The notes below the pieces were generated by a model. That model was not told the origin of the DNA. It did not search any database and saw only the letters and a list, made by a program, of their open reading frames with translations. The position numbers and the translations under genes are program-made. Positions 18,928-27,328 of a stretch of DNA of 64,000 nt are shown here, piece after piece. How positions within the stretch are numbered: the stretch's first letter is position 1; each line of letters opens with the position of its first letter. This stretch comes from JBBATK01 sp039810585 (GTDB taxonomy: Bacteria > Bacteroidota > Ignavibacteria > Kapaibacteriales > NICIL-2): NCBI GenBank assembly GCA_039810585.1, contig JBDHXF010000010.1:15167-79166 (forward strand). Direction: 5' to 3'.

Positions 18928-20847
18928 TCAACCTATAAATCTCTTGTACCAGAGTGACAAGTTCAGTAGTGCATAGAGTGACTTGCCAAAATTTCGCTTG
19001 CCGGACTTATGAACTCGAAGCAAGTGTTCAACGCCACCTTGTGCCAAGACTCCATTACGAACTAAGCTGCCATTGAGTATCTCATTTTCAACATACGAAT
19101 ACCACGAGCCTCGAATCCACTCGCTGACTGGTGCTGCGAAGCCTTGTTTCTTACGGTATATCACGTCATGCGGCAGAATCGATTCAACAGCCTTCTTGAG
19201 TAACAGCTTGGTAGCTCCCGGATTTGGAATTTTCGTTGCAGTCGGTATTGTCATTGTAAACTCAACCAAGCGATGGTCAAGGAACGGAACGCGCGCTTCC
19301 AGAGAGTGAGCCATCGTCAATTTATCCACTCTCATGAGGAGTAGCTCAGGCAATCGATGCCGTAGTTCAAAAAAAGCCATCTCCTGTAAGTATTCCAAGT
19401 CTGGATACTTTTCGCGAGCAGACTGGTGTATCAATCGAGGTAGCTGTGATGCCATAGGCACCATGTGTTTGAACTCAGCACCAAACAAAATTTCTTGGTG
19501 AGTGGGCGTCATATCTACTCCTCCACCCCAGTAAAGCTCGTTGTCTTCTAATGCACGTCTGATATAATCAGCTGCCAAGAAATTCGAATCGCGCTTTAGC
19601 CATTGCATTGCCGGCTTGCCAAGCAGTTTCTGCATGGACTTGGGAAGTGAACGGAAGTACTTCCACGTGGAGTTGTAAAACCGCAACTCGCGTAGCATCC
19701 AGGGATACCCCACAAGCTGTTCGTCGCTGCCCTCACCAACTTGAATTACGGTTGTTCCAGAGGCTCTGGTAAGCTGACTAAGGAAATAGAGCGGAATACA
19801 TACGGGATCTCCGTTTGGTTCGTCTTCATGCCACACCATGGTTTCAAGGAGTGGCAAAGCGTCTGAATGATCTATTAGAATTTCGTGATGGTTCGTATGA
19901 AAATGCTCGGATACCTGCCGTGCATACTCTAGCTCATTGTACTTTTCCAATTCCCTGAATCCAACCGTAAAGCTATCTACTGGTCGATCCATAAGCTCAG
20001 ACATCAATGCAACGTTTACGCTTGAGTCAATTCCGCCACTCAGGAAAACCCCGAAGGGTACATCACTCATCATGCGATCTTTTACAGCCTGACGAAGCAA
20101 CCTCATGATCTGATCTTGGGTTTCTTGAACCGAAAGCGTCGACATCTGAATATTCCGGTGCAAGGGAGACCAGTACTCGTGAAGCTGAACCTCGGCATCC
20201 TTGCTTACGGTGAGGTAATGGCCGGCAGGAACTTTCTTAATGCCTTTAAACAATGAAGCATCACTACCAGACATTGAAAATGACAAGTAGTTCGGTAGTT
20301 CGTCAATGTTTAACTCAGGCCGTACGTCCGGATGCGCGAGTATTGATTTTATCTCTGAGGCGCATATGAACAAGCCGTCCTGACAATAGTAGTAAAGTGG
20401 CTTGATTCCGATTCTATCTCGCGAGACAAAGAGCTCTTGCTTACCTTCATCCCAGCAGGCAATTGCCCACATTCCTACCATTTCGTGTAGAAACGGCGTC
20501 CCCTTCGACATCAAACCATACAAGATGGATTCAGTGTCGGTTTTTGAACGATATCGAAACCCTTCAGATTGAAGTACTGAACGAAGCTTAGCGTGATTGT
20601 AGATTTCGCCATTAAAGACGATTGCGTGGCTTCCGGATTCGCTTAACATCGGTTGGTGCCCCGCAGTGCTCAAATCGATGATAGACAGACGACGAAATCC
20701 GAGGCCGCAACGACCATTCGTCGAAATCCACTGTCCTTCGTCATCGGGACCGCGGTGGACAATGGCGTCAGTCATCAACTTCACAGTCTCTATGTCGTTG
20801 ACTTTTCTATGCTTACTACTAACCAAGACTGCAACGATGCCGCACAT
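18928..20847 (-). CDS. asnB: Asparagine synthase (glutamine-hydrolysing), AsnB type
   Basis: 639 residues. Mature N-terminus begins MCGIVAVL, with Cys2 as the glutaminase nucleophile; GDDEG-like HRGPDDEG and FNGEIYNH are the class II amidotransferase site. The ATP pyrophosphatase loop LSGGIDSS is at residues 269-276, and the synthase domain runs to the end. It should make asparagine (or an amide on a related carboxylate) from glutamine and ATP in the cytoplasm. Long AsnB homologues near methyltransferases often sit in surface polysaccharide or peptide modification loci, but no glycosyltransferases are seen here. First gene of a leftward operon, with a TATTTTG promoter box 27 nt upstream of its ATG. 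Confidence 0.95.
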   Translation of the reverse strand: MCGIVAVLVSSKHRKVNDIETVKLMTDAIVHRGPDDEGQWISTNGRCGLGFRRLSIIDLSTAGHQPMLSESGSHAIVFNGEIYNHAKLRSVLQSEGFRYRSKTDTESILYGLMSKGTPFLHEMVGMWAIACWDEGKQELFVSRDRIGIKPLYYYCQDGLFICASEIKSILAHPDVRPELNIDELPNYLSFSMSGSDASLFKGIKKVPAGHYLTVSKDAEVQLHEYWSPLHRNIQMSTLSVQETQDQIMRLLRQAVKDRMMSDVPFGVFLSGGIDSSVNVALMSELMDRPVDSFTVGFRELEKYNELEYARQVSEHFHTNHHEILIDHSDALPLLETMVWHEDEPNGDPVCIPLYFLSQLTRASGTTVIQVGEGSDEQLVGYPWMLRELRFYNSTWKYFRSLPKSMQKLLGKPAMQWLKRDSNFLAADYIRRALEDNELYWGGGVDMTPTHQEILFGAEFKHMVPMASQLPRLIHQSAREKYPDLEYLQEMAFFELRHRLPELLLMRVDKLTMAHSLEARVPFLDHRLVEFTMTIPTATKIPNPGATKLLLKKAVESILPHDVIYRKKQGFAAPVSEWIRGSWYSYVENEILNGSLVRNGVLAQGGVEHLLRVHKSGKRNFGKSLYALLNLSLWYKRFIG

Positions 20848-20874
20848 TTTGATCCCGTTAAATCAATATCGTTG

Positions 20875-20881
20875 CAAAATA
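20875..20881 (-). promoter_or_regulatory. Putative -7 promoter box (TATTTTG) for asnB
   Basis: Minus-strand TATTTTG ends 27 nt before the asnB ATG at 20847. The same heptamer lies before the divergent methyltransferase gene at nearly the same distance. Confidence 0.5.
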
Positions 20882-21011
20882 CAATTGAGAACTCTAAGGT
20901 GCTGTGCTTAGAACCTCACTAGTTTAGGTTCTCAACCGACGAATCTCACCACATTGTACTCACTGCCAGTCGAGTGTCAAAGCATCTTGCGACTTATGAC
21001 GCTTTTCTCTG

Positions 21012-21018
21012 TATTTTG
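21012..21018 (+). promoter_or_regulatory. Putative -7 promoter box (TATTTTG) for the methyltransferase/WD40 pair
   Basis: Plus-strand TATTTTG with 26 nt to the ATG at 21045. The spacing favours this ATG over the TTG three codons earlier. Confidence 0.5.
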
Positions 21019-21044
21019 AGGCAAAATTCACATTATTGACTGTT

Positions 21045-21848
21045 ATGACAGAATCAGATCTCAAGCAATCAGTAGCTGACTACTGGAACGCTCAACCTTG
21101 TGGAACTCAATTTTCGGATCAATCTAAGTACACACGAGAGTATTTCGATGAGGTAGAAGAATTCAAGTATAATATCGAAGCGCACATCTTTTCCTTTGCA
21201 CAGTTCACTCGATTTTATGGTAAAAAGGTGTTGGAAGTTGGAGTTGGTGCCGGATCAGACTTTGTTCAATGGTGTCGCGCCGGAGCGCATGCGACCGGGA
21301 TCGATTTGACGGAAGAAGGCATCAATCATGTCCGTCGCAGGTTAGACGTGTATGGTTTGCACGCTGACCAACTAGTAGTAGCCGATTGTGAACGCCTACC
21401 CTTCGAAGACAATACCTTCGATTTAGTGTACAGCTCTGGGGTAATACACCATACTCCTGATACACCCAAAGCAATGCGCGAAATTATCCGCGTATGTAAG
21501 CCAGGCGGTACGTGTAAGGTGATGATCTATCATAGACACTCTCTCCTTGCCTTTTTCTTTTGGGTGCGAAAGGCTCTTTTAAAAGGCAGACCATGGAAAT
21601 CCTTTGCGTGGTGTTTGTACCACTTTATGGAGAGTCCGGGAACGAAGGCGTATACAAAGAAGGAAGTGTACGAAATGCTTATGTCGCAACCAGTACATTC
21701 TGTAAGAGTTTGGCCTGTATTAACATACTATGATCGACTCGAGAGATTTAATGTTGTCTATAAATGGATTGCAGCTATATTGGCTCGAATGCTGGGCGGT
21801 GACTCTGTGGGTTGGTTTTTGAACATTGAGTTCACAAAAAATGCATAA
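21045..21848 (+). CDS. Class I SAM-dependent methyltransferase
   Basis: 267 residues from the ATG at 21045 (a TTG three codons upstream is in frame but less likely). SAM-binding motif I is VLEVGVGAGSD, motif II acidic residue follows in ATGIDLTEEG, and LVYSSGVIHHTPD is the motif IV/post region of Methyltransf_11 proteins. RVCKPGGTCKVMIYHR is the usual motif after the active site. The opening segment YWNAQPCGTQFSDQS is typical of small-molecule methyltransferases linked to natural-product or surface-sugar loci. The C-terminal hydrophobic-basic helix (LLAFFFWVRKALLKG) may touch membrane. Substrate unknown. The base composition looks lower in GC than in the flanking operons. The next gene's ATG lies 22 nt downstream. 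Confidence 0.88.
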   Translation: MTESDLKQSVADYWNAQPCGTQFSDQSKYTREYFDEVEEFKYNIEAHIFSFAQFTRFYGKKVLEVGVGAGSDFVQWCRAGAHATGIDLTEEGINHVRRRLDVYGLHADQLVVADCERLPFEDNTFDLVYSSGVIHHTPDTPKAMREIIRVCKPGGTCKVMIYHRHSLLAFFFWVRKALLKGRPWKSFAWCLYHFMESPGTKAYTKKEVYEMLMSQPVHSVRVWPVLTYYDRLERFNVVYKWIAAILARMLGGDSVGWFLNIEFTKNA

Positions 21849-21870
21849 TAATTCAATTTCTGAGGGAGTT

Positions 21871-23409
21871 ATGAAAAAGTTGATGTGGTTGGTTTTCGCA
21901 ACTGTGCTGTTCTCGTTTCAACTGCGTGCCGACTCAATAAAAATCACCGCACCAATAGGCGAAGTACACTGGCTAGTTGGTGAGTACCATTTGATCACGT
22001 GGACTGGCGTGGCAAAAGACATCTTTGTTCGTATAGAACTGAGTACGAATAACGGTAGCACGTGGTCGACAATTACGGACTCCGCATCGAATGGTTCTTA
22101 CCTCTGGAAAGTAACAGACATAATGAGTTCATCGTGTCTTCTCAGAGTATCAGCTCCGTTGGTTACGTCATCGGTAATCATCTTGAAAGGACATGCCGGA
22201 TTCGTCAATACGGCATCATTTAGCAAAGATGGCATTCTATGTGCCACGGGCAGTGACGATGCGTCCGCTAAAATTTGGAATGCTCATACCGGCGAACTGC
22301 TGAGAACCATTACTGGTCATACATCGGACGTCATGTACACGGCGATTTCGCCAGACAACACAAAGATCTTAACGTGTTCACAAGATGGAACGGCAAAGAT
22401 ATGGGACTTGGCGACGGGTGCTTTGCTTCATACATTATATGGGCATACATTGGGTTTAGTGTACGGCGAATTTTCTCCAGATGGATTACTTGTCTCAACG
22501 TCATCAGATGACGGTACCGCGAAAATCTGGGATGCAAATACAGGCCAACTACTCGAAACACTCCTTGGCTATGAAGGTTTTTCCGGACGCGGACTTTACT
22601 GTGCCTTTTTTAGTCCGGATGGAAAGTTCGTTGCCACAGCCGGACGCGATTCTACTGCTCGAATATTTGATATAGCAACCGGCAGACTGGTGCAGAAAAT
22701 TAAGCATAACAATGTAGTGCATTGGGCTTGTTGGAATAGCGATATGACTTTGTTCGCAACTGCTTGTAGAGACAACAATGCATACGTATTCGACACTGAT
22801 TCGTACACAGTTAAGGGAGTTCTCCATGGGCACGTGGACTGGGTTTGGAGTGTTGAGTTCAGTCGGGATGGTACACAAATTTTGACGGGCGGACGCGACG
22901 GTTACTTCAGAGTTTGGAATGCACAAAACTACGCGTGCACAAAAACCATGTATGTATGCAATTCAGACGTGGGTGCTGCACGATTCAGCCCAACCGCAGA
23001 TCGCATTCTCACTGGCTCTAATGACAATCTGGGACGCATTTTCTTCTTAGACCTTTCGAATACACCACGGACAACCGACGTATCCGCATCTCCTTTTGTT
23101 ATCAATAACAGCGCAACATCGGGCGTGGCGTACAGTGCCGAGGAACTTGGTCTAACTGTGTATCCAAATCCTTCTTCTAGCGAGCTACTCATCCGCCTAC
23201 CTGTTGAATTCGTTGCAATTTCAATTGATATTGTCGATGAACTTGGCCTTGTTGCCAAGCACATCTCATCTAGTGTTGCGGGCTCGCAGAGCGAATCTTG
23301 TTTACACCTTGATGTCTCAGGCTGGCCAAACGGAGCATACACGGTCGTGATCTCTGGAAATAGCGCTAGCAAGTATTCCATTCGCACTCACGTCGTTGTA
23401 CTCCATTAG
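21871..23409 (+). CDS. Secreted WD40-repeat protein with T9SS C-terminal sorting domain
   Basis: 512 residues from the ATG at 21871, preceded by GAGGGAG. MKKLMWLVFATVLFSFQLRAD is a signal peptide. Residues about 25-100 form an Ig-like beta domain (ITWTG, NNGSTW). Then come about seven WD40 repeats with GH...W/D dipeptides and SPDG turns (for example SGSDDASAKIWN-like and DGTAKIWD units), a full propeller. The last ~85 residues start LTVYPNPSSSELLI and end in a beta domain, the hallmark of the type IX secretion (Por) type A sorting signal; such proteins are exported across the outer membrane and anchored or released. The in-frame start at 21826 would overlap the methyltransferase and lacks a signal, so it is not used. 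Role is likely binding at the surface; ligand unknown. Confidence 0.92.
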   Translation: MKKLMWLVFATVLFSFQLRADSIKITAPIGEVHWLVGEYHLITWTGVAKDIFVRIELSTNNGSTWSTITDSASNGSYLWKVTDIMSSSCLLRVSAPLVTSSVIILKGHAGFVNTASFSKDGILCATGSDDASAKIWNAHTGELLRTITGHTSDVMYTAISPDNTKILTCSQDGTAKIWDLATGALLHTLYGHTLGLVYGEFSPDGLLVSTSSDDGTAKIWDANTGQLLETLLGYEGFSGRGLYCAFFSPDGKFVATAGRDSTARIFDIATGRLVQKIKHNNVVHWACWNSDMTLFATACRDNNAYVFDTDSYTVKGVLHGHVDWVWSVEFSRDGTQILTGGRDGYFRVWNAQNYACTKTMYVCNSDVGAARFSPTADRILTGSNDNLGRIFFLDLSNTPRTTDVSASPFVINNSATSGVAYSAEELGLTVYPNPSSSELLIRLPVEFVAISIDIVDELGLVAKHISSSVAGSQSESCLHLDVSGWPNGAYTVVISGNSASKYSIRTHVVVLH

Positions 23410-23472
23410 GGTTGTAGATTCTATACACCCGCGAAGTCTTTAACGCAAGTGGGCACGCTGCTAAAGAAAGTG

Positions 23473-23504
23473 ACGGTCGTCAAGATTTTGGCGACCGTTT
23501 TTTT
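23473..23504 (+). terminator. Terminator of the WD40 gene
   Basis: ACGGTCG, 12-base loop, CGACCGT, then a run of seven T in the plus direction. The same stem contains the stop codon of the converging cytochrome b-like gene (23480-23482). Confidence 0.85.
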
Positions 23505-24631
23505 GTAAAAAGCGGTAACAGATACACGCCAACGATTGCACCCATGACACCCACTACTACCAGATCTTCTGGAAGATTGTGTAGCAAAACATACACAGGT
23601 TGAAAATACCATTCCGGCTGGATTTGCTCCGGTGCCAGCCCGTTCGCATTGAGCGAATGTTGCACAGTAGGTCCCATGTTCATCGTGCTCATGCCAGCCA
23701 AAAGTATCATTACCACGGCAACACCGCGAGTTAGGAAGAAACGACTGTTGCTTACACCGCTATTTGAAGTGCCATGCGTCAGAGTTTTCACATTTCGATA
23801 GCTCGCATTCAGCATCAGCACTAGCGTGGCGGGAATCACAAATGCATGAATGAGGAACAAACGTTGCAATCGCGTATCGATGACTGAGGACGTCGATTCT
23901 AAAAGCGAGACCCAGATAGTACCGACAATCGGAACATACTCAGATAACAAATGATGGAGCATTCTCCACACCTGTTGTGCTCTACTATCCCAACTCAACA
24001 GAGAGCCCAACAACGCCCCCGTACTAATGAGAATCACAATGCTAATACTTCGAGTCCATCCCGGAGTGAATGTGTTGCTGTAGAGCTTTAGAACTATCAT
24101 CACGACTGCAAACGCATAGACCACAAACATCAACGCTTGAGCACACCAATGATGAAGTTCCGCCATAAACACACCGCCGGCTTCTGAGTGCAGAATTCCA
24201 ATGTGAATACTATTGAACGCTTCGGATGCCATCCCAGTGCCTCCTGCGATCGGTCTAAAGTTTGTCGAGTCGTGAAATATAGACAACGAATCTTTTAGCT
24301 CTGCACCTGTCACTAAACATGTGCTACCGCGGACATACAGTGTATCACCGTCGTAATCAAGTACGGTTCGCAATGCCTGCAATGCGAGTGCCTGTGATCC
24401 ATCCTGGCTAACCTGGATTTTAGTAGATGGTACATATCCAAACGACAACAAAAACCCTGAAACAAACTGTAATACCAACAGCGTACTAATGAGGTGTAGA
24501 AAACCATCGAGAATGGTCTCCTTCCAAGTGGAAATTGGTTCAAACCGTGTACGGAACTCAAGACGTCTAGCCTTTACCTGTTCACGAATGCGTGTCATTC
24601 CCTTCCCTATCTCCAGCCAAAATTCTTTCAT
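23480..24631 (-). CDS. Cytochrome b-like membrane protein lacking one heme's ligands
   Basis: 383 residues with about eight hydrophobic segments; resembles cytochrome b/b6. Helix A is at about 44-66. Residues about 71-139 form an extra polar loop before helix B. Helix B carries H160 (ELHHW), matching the first histidine of the usual pair; the position 14 residues later, normally His, is F174. Helix D has H262 (FLIHAFVIP), the partner of the first, while the position 15 later is S277. So the ligands of the outer (b-L/b-p type) heme are kept and those of the inner (b-H/b-n type) heme are lost. PEWY, the quinol-site motif, is intact at 339-342. No Rieske or cytochrome c gene is near. Starts by ATGA overlap with the TrmH-like gene. 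Confidence 0.75.
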   Translation of the reverse strand: MKEFWLEIGKGMTRIREQVKARRLEFRTRFEPISTWKETILDGFLHLISTLLVLQFVSGFLLSFGYVPSTKIQVSQDGSQALALQALRTVLDYDGDTLYVRGSTCLVTGAELKDSLSIFHDSTNFRPIAGGTGMASEAFNSIHIGILHSEAGGVFMAELHHWCAQALMFVVYAFAVVMIVLKLYSNTFTPGWTRSISIVILISTGALLGSLLSWDSRAQQVWRMLHHLLSEYVPIVGTIWVSLLESTSSVIDTRLQRLFLIHAFVIPATLVLMLNASYRNVKTLTHGTSNSGVSNSRFFLTRGVAVVMILLAGMSTMNMGPTVQHSLNANGLAPEQIQPEWYFQPVYVLLHNLPEDLVVVGVMGAIVGVYLLPLFTKKRSPKS

Positions 24632-25245
24632 CGTTGCAGCCAGTTGATGAGGAGGGATTCTCGTTCGGATTCGGAGAGCAGGGACTGAGTGTAGAGTCCG
24701 GCCTTTTCGCGTTGACGGTATGCTTCAAAGAGGCATACGGCGGCAGCCACTGAGATATTGAGACTCTCCACTAATCCAACCATGGGTATCACAACGTTCC
24801 CGTCGCTGTATCGCAGCGCTTCTTCAGAAACTCCGCTGTGCTCGTTGCCAAACAGTATGGCAGTGGGCTGAGTCAAATCCAGATCGTAAATCGATAGGGC
24901 GTTGTCACTCAATTTGGTTGTATAGATTTTCATCCCCTTTGCGCGCACCTGTGTCATGCATTCTTCAACACTGGTGTAGTGATATTGCTCGACCCATTTT
25001 CTAGCCGATCCAGACGTTTTCTTGCCAAATGTTGGAAACACTTCCCTACCGTTATAAATCAGATGGATATCCTTCACACCAACGGCATCGCATGAGCGAA
25101 GTACGGCTGCCACGTTGTGCTCATCATGGACGTTTTCGAGGATGATGCTCAGATGCGGCTGACGGTGCGCAATGACCTTTCGGAGCTTGGCAAGGCGAGC
25201 TTCAGTGGCGGTTTCCCGAGGATCGTAGGGCGTGTGTGGGGTCAT
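24628..25245 (-). CDS. TrmH/SpoU-family tRNA or rRNA 2'-O-methyltransferase
   Basis: 205 residues of the SPOUT superfamily. Motif 1 is ENVHDEHNVAAVLRSCDAVG (split by the family's catalytic Arg), motif 2 is ILFGNEHSGVS, and motif 3 is IPMVGLVESLNISVAAAV, forming the knotted SAM site. This is the TrmH pattern, which 2'-O-methylates guanosine 18 of tRNA in known members; the exact RNA target here is not certain. It lies downstream of the nuoD terminator, so it may need its own weak promoter or rely on read-through. Its stop overlaps the ATG of the cytochrome b-like gene by four bases, so the two are translationally coupled although functionally unrelated. Confidence 0.9.
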   Translation of the reverse strand: MTPHTPYDPRETATEARLAKLRKVIAHRQPHLSIILENVHDEHNVAAVLRSCDAVGVKDIHLIYNGREVFPTFGKKTSGSARKWVEQYHYTSVEECMTQVRAKGMKIYTTKLSDNALSIYDLDLTQPTAILFGNEHSGVSEEALRYSDGNVVIPMVGLVESLNISVAAAVCLFEAYRQREKAGLYTQSLLSESERESLLINWLQR

Positions 25246-25264
25246 CGTGTCTTTTCGTGCTGAA

Positions 25265-25303
25265 ATAAAAAACGGGACATCCTCTGCAACGTGGTGTCCC
25301 GTT
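25265..25303 (-). terminator. Terminator of nuoD
   Basis: On the minus strand: AACGGGACA, 15-base loop, complement TGTCCCGTT, then TTTTTTATTT. It lies 19 nt beyond the nuoD stop and just before the TrmH-like gene. Confidence 0.85.
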
Positions 25304-25322
25304 CTATCGTTTGTGCAAGCTT

Positions 25323-26609
25323 TTACTTGTCGGCTTCGCCCATCACAGGGTCGATGCCCCCGATGATAGCCACAACGTCAGACACCATCGATCCTTCAGC
25401 CATATAGCTTAAACCTTGAAGGTTCGAAGTCGAGGGTGATCGGATCTTAAGCTTCCACGGATAACCGGTTCCATTCGAAACGATGAAGAAACCCAGCTCG
25501 CCTTTCGGCGATTCGATGGCCGTATAGGTTTCGCCCGGAGGAGGAGCGGCTCCAAAATTGACGATCATGAAGTCGTTAATCAACTCCTCCATCTTCGTAT
25601 AAATTTCCGCCTTATGCGCCTGAACGTTTTGAGGATCGTTCAGCTTGACGTCGCCCGTTGGTGGATTGTCCAACAACTGATGGATAATCTTGATCGACTC
25701 GCGACATTCCATCATCCGCACCTTATACCGACCGTAACAGTCGGAATCCGTATGTGATTGTACATCAAAATCCACTTGATCATACCACAAATAGGGCATG
25801 TCCTTACGCAAATCGCGCGTACTTCCGGATGCACGGAGCAATGGTCCGGTCAATCCCAGCGACACAGCCTTTTCCAAACTGCAGTATCCCACGCCGGCCA
25901 TGCGATCGATGAAGATTCTGTTGCGATCGATGAGTCCTTCCGTTGCAACCAACTCCGGTAAGAACTGTGTTGCCCAATCACGAATCATCTGCAACGTATG
26001 TTCATCGATGTCATTGGCTACACCACCAACCCGGGTGTAACTGGTGGTAAAACGTGCACCACAAATCAATTCAAAAATGTCGTACAGTTTCTCACGCTCC
26101 GCAAAGGTCCACAGGAAAACCGTGAGGGCTCCAACGTCCATACATGCTGCGCCAACCGCGAGCATGTGCGACGACAATCTCGCCAACTCACTGACCAATG
26201 TACGAATCCACTGTGCTCGCGGTGGAGCTTCAATGTTGAGCGCCTTCTCTATAGCTAAGGCTATCCCGACGTTGTTGGACATCGGTGACAAGTAGTCCAA
26301 GCGATCGGTATGAGGAATGAACTCGTTATACGTTGTATTCTCCGCAAGCTTTTCGTATCCACGGTGCAGGTAGCCAAGTTCCGGGACACACTTGATCACG
26401 GTCTCTCCATCCAGTCGAAGCAACACACGTAATACGCCGTGCGTAGCCGGATGCTGTGGCCCCATGTTCAACACCATGTCGTTTTCCAACGGATCCTCAA
26501 AGAGAACCGTGGTGTCCTTGTCTACCAATTCCTTATAAATTTTATCCTGGCGCGCTACGCGCACCCGTTCAAGCTTTGCTGAAGAACCTATGGAGATTTC
26601 GTCCATCAT
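25323..26609 (-). CDS. nuoD: NADH-quinone oxidoreductase subunit D
   Basis: 428 residues, the 49-kDa subunit of respiratory complex I, located in the peripheral arm at the quinone site on the cytoplasmic face. The family signature MGPQHPATHGVLRVLLRLDGE begins at about residue 48 (the first 20 residues MGPQHPATHGVLRVLLRLDG define it), followed by GYLHRGYEKLAEN and the C-terminal SPKGELGFFIVSNG and DVVAIIGGIDPVMGEADK segments. The other nuo genes are not adjacent: the upstream and downstream neighbours are a receiver protein and a TrmH-like gene, and nuoD has its own promoter box and terminator, so complex I genes are scattered in this genome. Start ATG at 26609 (a second ATG follows at once). 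Confidence 0.96.
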   Translation of the reverse strand: MMDEISIGSSAKLERVRVARQDKIYKELVDKDTTVLFEDPLENDMVLNMGPQHPATHGVLRVLLRLDGETVIKCVPELGYLHRGYEKLAENTTYNEFIPHTDRLDYLSPMSNNVGIALAIEKALNIEAPPRAQWIRTLVSELARLSSHMLAVGAACMDVGALTVFLWTFAEREKLYDIFELICGARFTTSYTRVGGVANDIDEHTLQMIRDWATQFLPELVATEGLIDRNRIFIDRMAGVGYCSLEKAVSLGLTGPLLRASGSTRDLRKDMPYLWYDQVDFDVQSHTDSDCYGRYKVRMMECRESIKIIHQLLDNPPTGDVKLNDPQNVQAHKAEIYTKMEELINDFMIVNFGAAPPPGETYTAIESPKGELGFFIVSNGTGYPWKLKIRSPSTSNLQGLSYMAEGSMVSDVVAIIGGIDPVMGEADK

Positions 26610-26639
26610 CTAGTACCGGAAGTGATCGTGTCTATCTAA

Positions 26640-26647
26640 CAAAAATA
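26640..26647 (-). promoter_or_regulatory. Putative -7 promoter box (TATTTTTG) for nuoD
   Basis: Minus-strand TATTTTTG with 30 nt to the nuoD ATG; a perfect match to TAnnTTTG. Confidence 0.55.
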
Positions 26648-26711
26648 CTGAGAATATGGCGTTTTCGGCATGCTCTTGCTGTATCTCTCGCGAATGCCGC
26701 GCTCAAAAAAC

Positions 26712-27215
26712 CTACTTTGCGCTAATCAGACTGAACAGTCCATAGGCAAAGGCAGCGGCAAGCAAGATCCAGAAGGCCATATTGATAAATTTCTGGGTTC
26801 CGGACGGCTCTTTCGCTACGCGAAGGTTCTGAATGTTTTGTACAGCAATGGCCAACTTCAGAAATGCCGTTTCCGTTTTCAAGATGTAGTCGTAGGCTCC
26901 AAACTTGATGGTATTCGCTGCAATCTCCGGTTTATCCTGCGAGCTCAAAAACACCACAGGAAGTTCGCTAAAGCGTTCCTTCAACTTTGCCAGCACTTGG
27001 ATGCCATTCATAGCGTCGGCTTTGATGGAATCCAGCTGGTAGTCCAAGATCACCAAATCGGGCATCTGACTCATGGATGCGAGGGCGTCTTCCCCGGTGC
27101 CAAACAATTCAACTGTAAGGGTCTGATCGTGCTTCGTTAAACTGTCCTTGATCATCTCGCACATCATTGGATCGTCGTCAATCACCATGATGTTCATTGC
27201 AGAAAGTAAAGCCAT
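26712..27215 (-). CDS. Membrane-tethered response-regulator receiver protein
   Basis: 167 residues. A CheY-like receiver domain covers about residues 7-130: acidic pair D13/D14, phospho-acceptor D58 (LVILDYQ), Ser/Ser at 91-92 after beta-4, and K113 (YILKTE). There is no DNA-binding or enzymatic output domain. Instead, after a short linker, residues about 145-163 form one hydrophobic membrane span, followed by a four-residue tail. The receiver would therefore be anchored at the cytoplasmic face of the inner membrane. Single-domain receivers are common; a C-terminal anchor is not. No histidine kinase lies nearby. An alternative ATG (residue 7) would only trim the N-terminus. Monocistronic by context. 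Confidence 0.88.
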   Translation of the reverse strand: MALLSAMNIMVIDDDPMMCEMIKDSLTKHDQTLTVELFGTGEDALASMSQMPDLVILDYQLDSIKADAMNGIQVLAKLKERFSELPVVFLSSQDKPEIAANTIKFGAYDYILKTETAFLKLAIAVQNIQNLRVAKEPSGTQKFINMAFWILLAAAFAYGLFSLISAK

Positions 27216-27328
27216 GCTCTATGGTCCTCGAAGATAAAAAGTGCGCGAAGCGCCTACGTATAAAAAGACAAAATAGCGATTTCGACTGAGCGGACAACGG
27301 GGTGCTTCGGCTAGTTCCGGACGACTTG

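Noticed and set aside
21826..21870. Longer N-terminus of the WD40 gene
   Set aside because: It would overlap the methyltransferase and hide the signal peptide; GAGGGAG before the ATG at 21871 fits better.
25246..25264. Clear promoter for the TrmH-like gene
   Set aside because: Only TATTTCAG is seen after the nuoD terminator, too far from the consensus to report.
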